A DNA stretch of 7,192 nucleotides from Chitinophagaceae bacterium (GCA_018061385.1 JAGOUF010000114.1:1-7192), one strand, 5' to 3'; positions 1 through 5,621 are shown, counted from the first letter of the stretch. Numbers and translations: made by a program. Notes: generated by a model not told the origin, from the sequence alone.

Positions 1-126
1 ATAAATATTTTTTTCATCTACAACATTAACTTTGAAAAGTAAACCAAAGAAAGGACTAAAAATAAATCGTAAACCTGTCGTAGGATTAAAATCATAAAAC
101 TGTCAACTATTTTCAGGACGATACAC
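1..126 (-). pseudogene. Minus-strand gene remnant with in-frame TGA
   Basis: Read on the minus strand from about 126 to 1, one frame gives protein-like sequence: Y-R-P-E-N-S, then TGA (plus positions 103-105), then Q-F-Y-D-F-N-P-T-T-G-L-R-F and on through F-S-P-F-F-G-L-L-F-K-V-N-V to the window edge. The composition, rich in aromatic and glycine residues and free of further stops, looks like real coding sequence, perhaps part of a beta-rich secreted or outer-membrane protein; the family is not recognised. No start codon follows the TGA, and a single base change from TGG (Trp) would explain the stop. The frame runs off the left edge, so only a piece is seen. It abuts and partly overlaps a plus-strand remnant of another gene, as expected of a recombination junction. 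This is inference from how the translation reads; it could also be a chance open frame. Confidence 0.35.
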
Positions 127-391
127 AATACTTAAAAAAACAATTTTTAAAAATTCACAATTTCACGAAGTTGACTTTGCTGAATGTGATTTAACCAGTT
201 GTGTTTTTGACAATTGTGACTTAGCTAAAGCTACATTTAAAAATACAATTTTAGAAAAAGCCGACTTTCGGACTTCGTTCAACTATTCCATAAATCCAGA
301 AATCAATCGAATTAAAAAAGCTAAATTTTCTTTATCGGGAATTGTTGGACTTTTAGATAAATATGATATTCAAATAGACATGATAAATTAA
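98..391 (+). pseudogene. Pentapeptide-repeat protein, C-terminal remnant
   Basis: This open stretch ends at TAA 389-391 but has no start codon, and a TAA lies directly upstream at 95-97. From about position 128 it shows five-residue repeats with Phe or Leu at the centre (F-H-E-V-D, F-A-E-C-D, L-T-S-C-V, F-D-N-C-D, L-A-K-A-T, L-E-K-A-D). A non-repeat tail with N-P-E-I-N-R-I-K-K-A-K-F and G-L-L-D-K-Y-D-I follows, the kind of ending found on Bacteroidetes pentapeptide-repeat proteins of the broad McbG/Qnr-like group. Members form a right-handed quadrilateral beta-helix; some protect DNA gyrase, but the substrate of this one is unknown. Only about the last 85-95 residues remain of a protein normally near 200, so it is most likely a broken gene. 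Homology probably fades between 98 and 128, where the opposite-strand remnant begins. Recognition of the repeat family is firm; inactivity is inferred from the missing N-terminal half. Confidence 0.7.
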
Positions 392-629
392 TGTGCTACA
401 GAAAATTGTAACCTTAACCGAACGAAAATGAATTGGTAAACGATTAAAAATATCATTAGTCAACAATCAAACATTTTAACTTTGGCAATTTGTTGGCGAA
501 CTGAAATACAATTTTCAACAAAAAAAATAATTTGAATCTGTTCTACCGAACTTGACGGAATGCTATCAGCTATAAAATAAACAATGAACTTTTATTTATA
601 CATTTAACTTAAATAAATGGCTTAAGTTT
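392..629. other. Gene-poor spacer with weak hairpin
   Basis: No convincing gene is seen here. On the minus strand a 43-codon open stretch without a start codon ends near 459 and reads somewhat like protein, but it is too short to trust. Near the right end an inverted repeat, AACTTAA (606-612) and TTAAGTT (622-628), has a 9-base loop and is followed by a T run to 633. It has the layout of an intrinsic terminator, but the stem has only two G-C pairs, so termination is doubtful. The spacer separates the pentapeptide remnant from the first copy of the repeated leader. Confidence 0.3.
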
Positions 630-710
630 TTTTCAAATTTCGTCACAAACACAAAAGCCAATTACGTTAGCAGTCTTTACAAAAAAGAGCAGAAACATAA
701 ACGACAAAAC
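630..710 (+). repeat. Repeated leader, copy 1
   Basis: The first 40 bases (630-669) are identical to 1324-1363. The remaining 41 bases up to the start codon at 711 align to the second copy with scattered changes and a 9-base gap. Each copy ends exactly at the ATG of an unrelated small gene, so it acts as the 5' leader of the gene behind it. It contains the string CCAATTACGTTA at its centre. It could be a duplicated promoter or leader, or half of a recombination site of a cassette array; the sequence does not decide between these. Confidence 0.8.
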
Positions 711-1208
711 ATGAACTATAAAGACTACATAGGCACATTTCAAAAAGCGGCAGGCAAGCTTGACAAAAATGTACTTCAAAAAAGGCAAGTTGAAGTTGCT
801 GTTGGCGAAGTCTTAAATTCTGTTTTTCTGAAACTTTATAAAAAATCGTGGACGAATCCTTTTCAAGACCCTTTAACGGCTGACACGAGAATTTTCTTTT
901 CTATTTGGCTAAACGATGCAGCTATAAACAATCAAAAAATATTTTACAATATACATGCTTTAAAACTGCGACACTTAAAGGGCTATTCAATACAAAGCAG
1001 AAAATTTGCAAACACTTTCAGAGAAAGTTTTAAAAACTATGCACATGAGTGGCAAAACATAAGTATGAATTTTGGACCGTTGACCTTAATGGAAGGCTGG
1101 CATAAAATTGACCTTGAAAATTTTCAAAGTGATATAGTAAACCTATCAAATAGTTTTTTAAAAATTGAACACTTAATTGAAGACACTCTTTTTGAATTCA
1201 AGCATTAG
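711..1208 (+). CDS. Hypothetical protein, 165 residues
   Basis: The product is not recognised. It is a soluble-looking protein without signal peptide or membrane segment. The first 60 residues are mixed and charged, with K-L-D-K-N-V-L-Q-K-R-Q-V-E-V-A-V-G-E near 16-33. A middle part is rich in aromatic residues (F-F-S-I-W-L-N-D near 62-69, then H-A-L-K-L-R-H-L-K-G-Y). The C-terminal part has G-P-L-T-L-M-E-G-W near 121-129 and a predicted helix at the end. The ATG at 711 follows directly on the repeated leader, which supports this start; no Shine-Dalgarno site is visible, as is usual in Bacteroidetes. Two stops in a row (TAG, TAA) end the frame. The gene stands alone between two leader copies, so context gives no clue beyond membership of the accessory patch. 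It appears intact. Confidence 0.7.
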   Translation: MNYKDYIGTFQKAAGKLDKNVLQKRQVEVAVGEVLNSVFLKLYKKSWTNPFQDPLTADTRIFFSIWLNDAAINNQKIFYNIHALKLRHLKGYSIQSRKFANTFRESFKNYAHEWQNISMNFGPLTLMEGWHKIDLENFQSDIVNLSNSFLKIEHLIEDTLFEFKH

Positions 1209-1224
1209 TAAATTGACGATATAA

Positions 1225-1299
1225 AACAACAAACCGCTATCAGGAAGCGATGTAGCAGAATTATTGCTGACGGAAGGGAAGCACAATGATTATTTGTAA
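1225..1299 (+). other. Possible short coding remnant
   Basis: This segment is more G/C-rich than its surroundings and stays open in two plus-strand frames. The frame ending at TAA 1297-1299 reads N-N-K-P-L-S-G-S-D-V-A-E-L-L-L and on to a short charged tail. Another, in frame with the upstream gene but after its two stops, reads T-A-I-R-K-R-C-S-R-I-I-A-D-G-R-E. Neither has a start codon of its own. It may be a leftover gene end or part of a dispersed repeat placed between the first gene and the second leader copy. Support is weak. Confidence 0.2.
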
Positions 1300-1323
1300 T
1301 TTTCAGATAGGATCGGCCGACGA

Positions 1324-1413
1324 TTTTCAAATTTCGTCACAAACACAAAAGCCAATTACGTTAACAATCTTTAAAAAAATATCCAAAAAGAGCTGAAACA
1401 TAAACAATAAAAT
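1324..1413 (+). repeat. Repeated leader, copy 2
   Basis: Positions 1324-1363 match 630-669 base for base. The following part to the ATG at 1414 is clearly related to 670-710 but carries substitutions and nine extra bases around 1375-1385. The spacing between copies is 694 bases and both have the same orientation. The match stops abruptly on the left (1323 differs from 629), marking a sharp repeat boundary. The copy leads directly into the KOW-domain gene. Confidence 0.8.
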
Positions 1414-1617
1414 ATGAATTTAAACGCTGGTGAAAATTTAAAAGATGGCGACAAATGCAAAGTTGTTGGAGGAACGCATATTGGAAAATCTGGTATAGTT
1501 AGGGATATTAATACCAGCAAAACAGGCCATATTACAATTACAGTTGAACAAAACAACGGTGTTAAGTTTAAAACGCTTGGAAAAAATGTAACTGTTTTAA
1601 AAAGCAAAAATGTATAA
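1414..1617 (+). CDS. Small KOW-domain protein
   Basis: This 67-residue protein is almost entirely one KOW-type small beta-barrel. Residues 12-31 carry the motif G-D-K-C-K-V-V-G-G-T-H-I-G-K-S-G-I-V, followed by beta strands (H-I-T-I-T-V-E) and a closing strand with F-K-T-L-G-K-N-V. KOW domains occur in NusG/Spt5 and in ribosomal proteins such as L24, where they bind RNA or protein; free-standing KOW proteins of this size are seen in Bacteroidetes but their role is not established. The protein is basic, lacks a signal peptide and should be cytoplasmic, consistent with nucleic-acid binding (inference). The start follows the second leader copy. Its stop lies inside the first codons of the next open frame if that frame starts at 1610, so the two may be co-translated. 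Confidence 0.75.
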   Translation: MNLNAGENLKDGDKCKVVGGTHIGKSGIVRDINTSKTGHITITVEQNNGVKFKTLGKNVTVLKSKNV

Positions 1618-2170
1618 ATTAAAAAAAATGAGAACGAATATATTATTGTTGTTTATCAGCTTGTGTATTACTCCTTTTATTGGTATTCAAGCACAAGTAA
1701 ACAACTCATCTTATGTTACAAAATTTGGAGAGAGAGCCTTGCAATTTTCAATAGAGGTACCAGCTAGCAAAGTAGAAGTTTGGAAACTCTTTACAACAGA
1801 AAAAGGACTTGAAAAATGGATAGCACCTGTTGTAAAAATAAATATGAAAATTGGAGGATGGATTAGAACCAACTATGACAAAACAAAAACAACAGACGAT
1901 ACAACTGCTATTCAATTAGACATTATTAACTACCTAGAAAATGAAATGCTAACGCTAAAAGTAAATCTCAACAACAATTTTCCATTAGAAGCAAAAAATG
2001 ATGATAAAAATCTACAAGAAATCATTCAACTGATTGATCTTGGAAATGGAAAAACAAAGATTGTTTCAACTATGGTTGGTTGGGGAAAAGGAAGTCATTG
2101 GGACAAAGCTTACACATTCTTTGAGAGGGGAAATGAGTGGACATATAAAGAATTTTTAAACCTGTTTTAG
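1610..2170 (+). CDS. Secreted SRPBCC (AHSA1-like) domain protein
   Basis: The protein has 186 residues from the ATG at 1610, which overlaps the KOW stop by 8 bases, or 180 from the ATG at 1628. Both starts give a good signal peptide: basic start, then I-L-L-L-F-I-S-L-C-I, and likely cleavage after I-Q-A-Q near residue 29. The mature part resembles the SRPBCC fold of the AHSA1/START-like group: a first strand A-L-Q-F-S-I-E-V, the hallmark helix with P-A-S-K-V-E-V-W-K-L-F-T-T-E-K-G-L-E-K-W (51-70), a G-G-W turn, and the late strand and helix with M-V-G-W-G-K-G ending in W-T-Y-K-E-F-L. The fold makes a deep hydrophobic pocket for small ligands; the ligand here is unknown. Export is unusual for a family that is mostly cytoplasmic. 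No catalytic role can be assigned. TAG is followed at once by TAA. Confidence 0.75.
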   Translation: MYKLKKMRTNILLLFISLCITPFIGIQAQVNNSSYVTKFGERALQFSIEVPASKVEVWKLFTTEKGLEKWIAPVVKINMKIGGWIRTNYDKTKTTDDTTAIQLDIINYLENEMLTLKVNLNNNFPLEAKNDDKNLQEIIQLIDLGNGKTKIVSTMVGWGKGSHWDKAYTFFERGNEWTYKEFLNLF

Positions 2171-2312
2171 TAATTCTGGTGATCTTAAAATAGAAAAAAC
2201 TCAATCACAATATAGTTGTGTATTAAAAAAAACCACAGACACCGTTTTATTTTATGTAGAAAAGTCTAATGAATTTTCTAATGCTTTATCATTAAGATTG
2301 ACAGCAAGCTAA
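2160..2312 (+). pseudogene. Coding-like remnant, C-terminal piece
   Basis: A frame different from that of the preceding gene stays open from 2160 to TAA 2310-2312. It reads T-C-F-S-N-S-G-D-L-K-I-E-K-T-Q-S-Q-Y and then V-L-F-Y-V-E-K-S-N-E-F-S-N-A-L-S-L-R-L-T-A-S. The residue pattern looks like the end of a beta-rich protein, but there is no start codon and a TAA lies directly upstream. It is best read as the tail of a lost gene left behind the SRPBCC gene. The family is not recognised and a chance open frame is possible. Confidence 0.35.
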
Positions 2313-2446
2313 CCATCCAAGCTACCTTCAATAAATGGTTGATGATTCTCTCAAGTAATACTTAACTTGCTTCTCAGCCCAAAAAAAATGTGCTACAAAC
2401 CCAGTTGTATGTAAGGTTTTAAACAAAAAAATACAAACTTATAAAT
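2313..2446 (+). promoter_or_regulatory. Upstream region of the GH9 gene
   Basis: These 134 non-coding bases should hold the promoter of the GH9-deacetylase pair, since the upstream genes end in a remnant. No match to the Bacteroidetes promoter (TTG near -33, TAnnTTTG near -7) is clean; TAACTTGC around 2363 fits only in part. The last 30 bases before the ATG are A-rich with no Shine-Dalgarno sequence, typical for the phylum. No operator-like palindrome is obvious. Confidence 0.3.
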
Positions 2447-4219
2447 ATGATACGAGTATTGTTTATGCTGTTATTAGGGGCTTTAGCCATTGGCTCTTAT
2501 GCACAACCTACAGTAGAAATTAGAATTAATTTAGAAGGCTATCAAAGCAATATGCCTAAAAAAGCAATGGTGCTTAGTAAAAGTGTTTTGAACAATCCGA
2601 TATTGGTTTTAAAAAACAATGCAGGAGCAACACTTAAAGAGTTCAAGTGCACACTACATGAAAAATCCTGGGAGCCATTTGCTCATTATTATGTGGCCAA
2701 TTTTTCAGAATTTAAACAAGCCGGGAAATATTATTTCGAACTAAAAGAAACTGAAACAATAAGCAACTTTTTTACAATTGGTGCATACCCTAAATGGCAA
2801 GAAGATGTTGTTGGTTTTATAAGAACACAACGCTGTGGTTTTAACCCTTATACCAAAGAATTCTGCCATCAAAAAGATGGATTAAGTTTTTTTGGTAAAC
2901 GATTGGACTCTACTAGAATTGATGCTACTGGTGGATGGCATGATGCTGGAGATCAATTAAAATATTTAATTACCAGTAGCAATACCACTGCTAGATTGTT
3001 GATGGCTTATCAAATGAAACCAAACAGTTTTAGTGATGCATTTGATGCAAGGGGATTGCAAGGTGCAAATAAATTACCTGATGTATTGGATGAAGCAAAA
3101 TGGGGATTGGAATGGATATTGAAACTTCATCCAAGTGCCGATGAATTGTACCACCAAGTGGCAGATGATAGAGACCATAAAGGCTTTAAACTACCACACG
3201 AAGAAAATGCTGATTATGGTTGGGGAGCAAATAGTTTTAGACCAGTTTATTTTGCTACAGGTAAACCACAGGGTCTTTCTAAATACAAAAGTGAAGCAAC
3301 AGGCATTGCTAATTTAGCTGGTCGTTCTTCAGCAACTTTAGCTTTGGGCTATCAAGTTTTTAGCCAGTTTAAAGAGTATGAAGTATTTGCTCAATCCTGT
3401 TTAAAAGCTGCTCATGAGCTTTATAACATGGGAAAAAAACAAGAAGGCTACCAACAAGGAAATAGTTTTGGAGCACCTTATCGTTATGAAGAAAATACTT
3501 GGGCCGACGATATGGAATGGGCTGCTGCTTGTTTGTACAAAATTTCTAAAGAGAAAAAATTTTTGAAAGACGCAAGGGCTTATGCAAAAATTATTGGCAC
3601 TTGGTCTTGGATGGAACGAGACACTGCTAGCCACTACGAAATGTATCCATTTGTAAATATGGGGCATTATGCATTGTGGCAAGTTGGCGATTCAACAGAC
3701 AAAAAAGAAATGAGTAAATATTATGAACACAATTTAGAAAATATAAAAAAGAGGGCTGAAAATAATCCGTATGGAATTGGCCATTTATTTATTTGGTGCT
3801 CTAACAATCTTGCTGCTGCAGTTGCAACACAAGCAATGTTATATGAAGAAATGACTGGCTCAAAAAAATATCGCTTTCTCATGCAAAATCATATAGATTG
3901 GTTATTGGGTTTAAACCCATGGAGTTCGAGTATGATTACAGGAATTCCTGAGCATGCAGATTCGCCATTAGATGTACATATGCCATTTTGGAGAATTTAT
4001 AAAAAGTCAATTAAGGGAAGCCTTGTAGATGGACCAATTTGGTCATCAATTCACGATAAAATGATTGGCATAACACTATCGTCACCTGATGAATATGCTC
4101 ACTTACAACCTAAACACATTAAGTACATGGATGATTGGGCAGATTATAGTACCAATGAACCAACATTGGATGGTTCGGCAGAATTGCTTCTTATTTTAAC
4201 CAAGTTAAGCGGTGAATAA
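2447..4219 (+). CDS. GH9 family glycosidase (cellulase-type)
   Basis: A secreted glycoside hydrolase of family 9, 590 residues, which would hydrolyse beta-1,4-glucan-type chains by the inverting mechanism. A signal peptide ends near Y-A-Q (18-20). Residues about 24-113 form the N-terminal Ig-like domain that precedes the catalytic domain in many GH9 enzymes (N-L-E-G-Y-Q near 28-33). The (alpha/alpha)6 catalytic domain follows: G-G-W-H-D-A-G-D with D166 and D169 as the aspartates that activate water, the L-P-D-V-L-D-E-A-K-W-G-L-E-W helix (about 210-223), W-A-D-D-M-E-W-A-A (about 352-360), L-G-L-N-P-W-S-S-S near 487-495, and D-Y-S-T-N-E-P with E571 as the catalytic acid. No carbohydrate-binding module, linker or type IX secretion tail is present, so periplasmic action on soluble oligosaccharides is likely. 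GH9 also includes exo-glucosaminidases; with a deacetylase-like partner, amino-sugar substrates remain possible. The deacetylase gene overlaps its end. Confidence 0.93.
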   Translation: MIRVLFMLLLGALAIGSYAQPTVEIRINLEGYQSNMPKKAMVLSKSVLNNPILVLKNNAGATLKEFKCTLHEKSWEPFAHYYVANFSEFKQAGKYYFELKETETISNFFTIGAYPKWQEDVVGFIRTQRCGFNPYTKEFCHQKDGLSFFGKRLDSTRIDATGGWHDAGDQLKYLITSSNTTARLLMAYQMKPNSFSDAFDARGLQGANKLPDVLDEAKWGLEWILKLHPSADELYHQVADDRDHKGFKLPHEENADYGWGANSFRPVYFATGKPQGLSKYKSEATGIANLAGRSSATLALGYQVFSQFKEYEVFAQSCLKAAHELYNMGKKQEGYQQGNSFGAPYRYEENTWADDMEWAAACLYKISKEKKFLKDARAYAKIIGTWSWMERDTASHYEMYPFVNMGHYALWQVGDSTDKKEMSKYYEHNLENIKKRAENNPYGIGHLFIWCSNNLAAAVATQAMLYEEMTGSKKYRFLMQNHIDWLLGLNPWSSSMITGIPEHADSPLDVHMPFWRIYKKSIKGSLVDGPIWSSIHDKMIGITLSSPDEYAHLQPKHIKYMDDWADYSTNEPTLDGSAELLLILTKLSGE

Positions 4220-4937
4220 AATATATTTAAGTTGCTGTTTTTTTATCATTCATTTATCAATTTATGCTCAACATATAATTGATAAAGAAGGAGCAATTGT
4301 AAGATCTGATACATCGAAAAAAAATATTTACTTGTGTTTTACAGGTCATGATTATGCCGAAGGTTTTGACTATGTATTGGCTGTTTTAAAAAAACAAAAA
4401 GTGAAAGGTTCTTTTTTTCTTACTGGTGATTTTGTAAGGAATAATAAAAAATTGGTAAAACAAATTATTAAAAATGGGCACTTTGTAGGAGCACATTCTG
4501 ATAAACATATTTTGTACTGCGATTGGAAAAAAAGAGACAGTTTATTGTACTCGGAAGATTTAATAAAAGAAGATATTTTACAAAATTTAATAGTTTTAAA
4601 AAAGCAACATATTGAGCCAAAATATTTTATGCCTCCTTACGAATGGCACAATAAAAAGGTAGTAGAAATAGCTGCACAATTAAACCAAAAAACAATAAAT
4701 TTTTCTAGTGGCACTCGTTCCAATGCAGATTATACAACACCCGATATGCCCAATTATATTTCAAGCGATGATATTTTAAAAAGCATTTACAACTATGTAT
4801 GCTTAAAAAATATGAATGGTTTTCATTTGCTCATTCATCCTGGTACTAACCCAAAAAGAACAGATAAATTCTATTTTCTTTTAGATGAATTAATTAGCAA
4901 ACTAAAAAATGAAGGTTACCATTTTGCGAAGTTTTAA
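4212..4937 (+). CDS. NodB-fold polysaccharide deacetylase-like protein
   Basis: This 241-residue exported protein belongs to the NodB homology (carbohydrate esterase 4-like) superfamily, whose members remove acetyl groups from sugars with a metal ion. The start is GTG at 4212, overlapping the GH9 stop by 8 bases; it gives a proper signal peptide (C-C-F-F-I-I-H-L-S-I-Y-A-Q, cut near 20), and no ATG does so. Motif 2 is intact: H95-S-D-K-H99, the metal-binding pair. Motif 1, usually T-F-D-D-G, reads C-F-T-G-H-D-Y-A-E-G (42-51), so the usual catalytic base and metal-ligand aspartates are displaced. Motif 3, usually R-x-P-Y, is F-M-P-P-Y-E-W (139-145) without the Arg. L-I-H-P-G-T (207-212) supplies the late His. 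Fold and export are clear, but the reaction is uncertain. Coupling to GH9 suggests both act on the same glycan, perhaps removing acetyl groups from chains or oligomers before or after cleavage (inference). Confidence 0.85.
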   Translation: MNKIYLSCCFFIIHLSIYAQHIIDKEGAIVRSDTSKKNIYLCFTGHDYAEGFDYVLAVLKKQKVKGSFFLTGDFVRNNKKLVKQIIKNGHFVGAHSDKHILYCDWKKRDSLLYSEDLIKEDILQNLIVLKKQHIEPKYFMPPYEWHNKKVVEIAAQLNQKTINFSSGTRSNADYTTPDMPNYISSDDILKSIYNYVCLKNMNGFHLLIHPGTNPKRTDKFYFLLDELISKLKNEGYHFAKF

Positions 4938-4941
4938 TATT

Positions 4942-4973
4942 AAAAAACCCCAGTATTGCTACCGAGGTTTTTT
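4942..4973. terminator. Bidirectional intrinsic terminator
   Basis: AAAAAACC (4942-4949) pairs with GGTTTTTT (4966-4973). Inside, further pairs form with two mismatches, ending in GTA/TAC around a TTGC loop. The A run on the left and T run on the right make it work in both directions. It begins four bases after the deacetylase stop on the plus strand and lies 25 bases past the last minus-strand open frame, between two converging transcription units. Confidence 0.85.
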
Positions 4974-4998
4974 GTTAGAGTTAATGATTTTTGTTATA

Positions 4999-5073
4999 CT
5001 AAATTGCTGCCAACAGTAGCATAATTAAAGATGCTACAATTAATGGCAATATGAATGTAATTTGCTTTTTCAT
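4999..5073 (-). CDS. Candidate 24-residue membrane protein
   Basis: A very short frame on the minus strand starts with ATG at 5073-5071 and stops with TAG at 5001-4999. It begins M-K-K-Q and continues with about twenty mostly hydrophobic residues (I-T-F-I-L-P-L-I-V-A, then I-M-L-L-L-A-A-I). Two lysines before a single membrane-length segment match the pattern of small bacterial membrane proteins, with the N-terminus inside. It lies 21 bases behind the lipocalin-like gene on the same strand and just before the shared terminator, so it would ride on the same transcript. No function can be assigned. The fit of start, lysines, hydrophobic span and stop argues for a real gene, though a frame this short can arise by chance. 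Confidence 0.5.
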   Translation of the reverse strand: MKKQITFILPLIVASLIMLLLAAI

Positions 5074-5094
5074 AACAACATGTGTTTAATAAAA

Positions 5095-5532
5095 TTATGG
5101 TCGTACATAAATTATAGTGTCTCTTCTTTCGCCTTGTAAAACTTTGAACCTAGAGGCAGATAGCTCTAAAATACTATCTACTCTTTCTGTACCATTTGGT
5201 CGTGTTATAATAAGGTTTTGTTGGTTGCTACTTAACTTCCATTGTACTTCTTGAGTTCCTTGTGGTGATGATAATTCAATTGTATTGTTTGCTTTAAACT
5301 CAAACACCAATGCTGTAACCATTTGTTGCATCATGTCTAAATTTTGTTCCATTTGTTCGGCACGTTCTGGCGATTGTTTTCTAGTATTTTCAATTTGTGC
5401 AGCAACAAAGCCATTGATGTTTTCATCTGCAACTTTCCATTTGCCTAAAACAAGTGTAGTTCTGTCTTCTTGTACTAAAAATGCAGTTGTTGTTAAAAAA
5501 ACAATTGTCAATAAGAAGATAATTTTTTTCAT
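5095..5532 (-). CDS. Small secreted lipocalin-like protein
   Basis: The likely start is ATG at 5532, giving 145 residues: K-K-I-I-F-L-L-T-I-V-F-L-T-T-T-A is a clear signal peptide. The open frame reaches back to 5619, but the extra 29 residues precede the signal sequence and cross a strong hairpin, so they are not coding. The mature part has L-G-K-W-K-V at its first strand (residues 29-34), the W placed as in lipocalin-like proteins of Bacteroidetes. A polar Met/Gln-rich helical insert comes next (P-E-R-A-E-Q-M-E-Q-N-L-D-M-M-Q-Q-M), then beta strands with F-E-F-K-A-N-N-T-I-E-L, V-Q-W-K-L and N-L-I-I-T. This is the layout of a small barrel that measures departure from a template. No lipobox Cys is present, so it is periplasmic or external rather than a lipoprotein. 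Ligand and role are unknown. It lies downstream of the PspC gene on the same strand. Confidence 0.75.
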   Translation of the reverse strand: MKKIIFLLTIVFLTTTAFLVQEDRTTLVLGKWKVADENINGFVAAQIENTRKQSPERAEQMEQNLDMMQQMVTALVFEFKANNTIELSSPQGTQEVQWKLSSNQQNLIITRPNGTERVDSILELSASRFKVLQGERRDTIIYVRP

Positions 5533-5562
5533 TTTTTGTTTGTTTTTAATTTTTAAAGAGAA

Positions 5563-5607
5563 GGGAAGAACCCCACACCATGAATAATACGGGGTTCTTT
5601 TGTTCCC
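5563..5607 (-). terminator. Strong hairpin between PspC and lipocalin-like genes
   Basis: AAGAACCCC (5566-5574) pairs perfectly with GGGGTTCTT (5591-5599) around a 16-base loop, and GGGAA/TTCCC (5563-5567, 5603-5607) offer an alternative outer stem. It begins 15 bases beyond the PspC stop and lies 30 bases before the next start. On the minus strand it is followed by CCCTTCTCTTT rather than a clean T run, so it may end PspC transcripts only in part, or stabilise the 3' end, leaving some read-through into the lipocalin-like gene. Confidence 0.55.
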
Positions 5608-5621
5608 AACTTCAACCAAGG

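Noticed and set aside
661..676. Canonical integron attC site in the repeated leader
   Set aside because: The GTTA strings do not meet the GTTRRRY consensus, no RYYYAAC partner with complementary arms was found, and similarity continues past the supposed crossover point.
1371..1607. Minus-strand open frame opposite the KOW gene
   Set aside because: It mirrors a well-supported plus-strand gene; its translation is low-complexity and rich in Phe, Leu and Pro, as antisense of AT-rich coding sequence usually is.
2202..2220. Hairpin CACAA-TATAG-TTGTG as a terminator for the SRPBCC gene
   Set aside because: The stem has only 5 pairs and no T run follows.
390..2397. Eleven-base match AATGTGCTACA at 390-400 and 2387-2397
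   Set aside because: In an AT-rich 7-kb window several matches of this length are expected by chance, and the flanks do not align.
3401..3682. Minus-strand open frame inside the GH9 gene
   Set aside because: It lies wholly within the conserved catalytic domain and its translation resembles no protein.
5533..5619. N-terminal extension of the lipocalin-like protein up to 5619
   Set aside because: The extension precedes a good signal peptide beginning with M-K-K at 5532 and runs through a 9-bp perfect hairpin, so the later start fits better.
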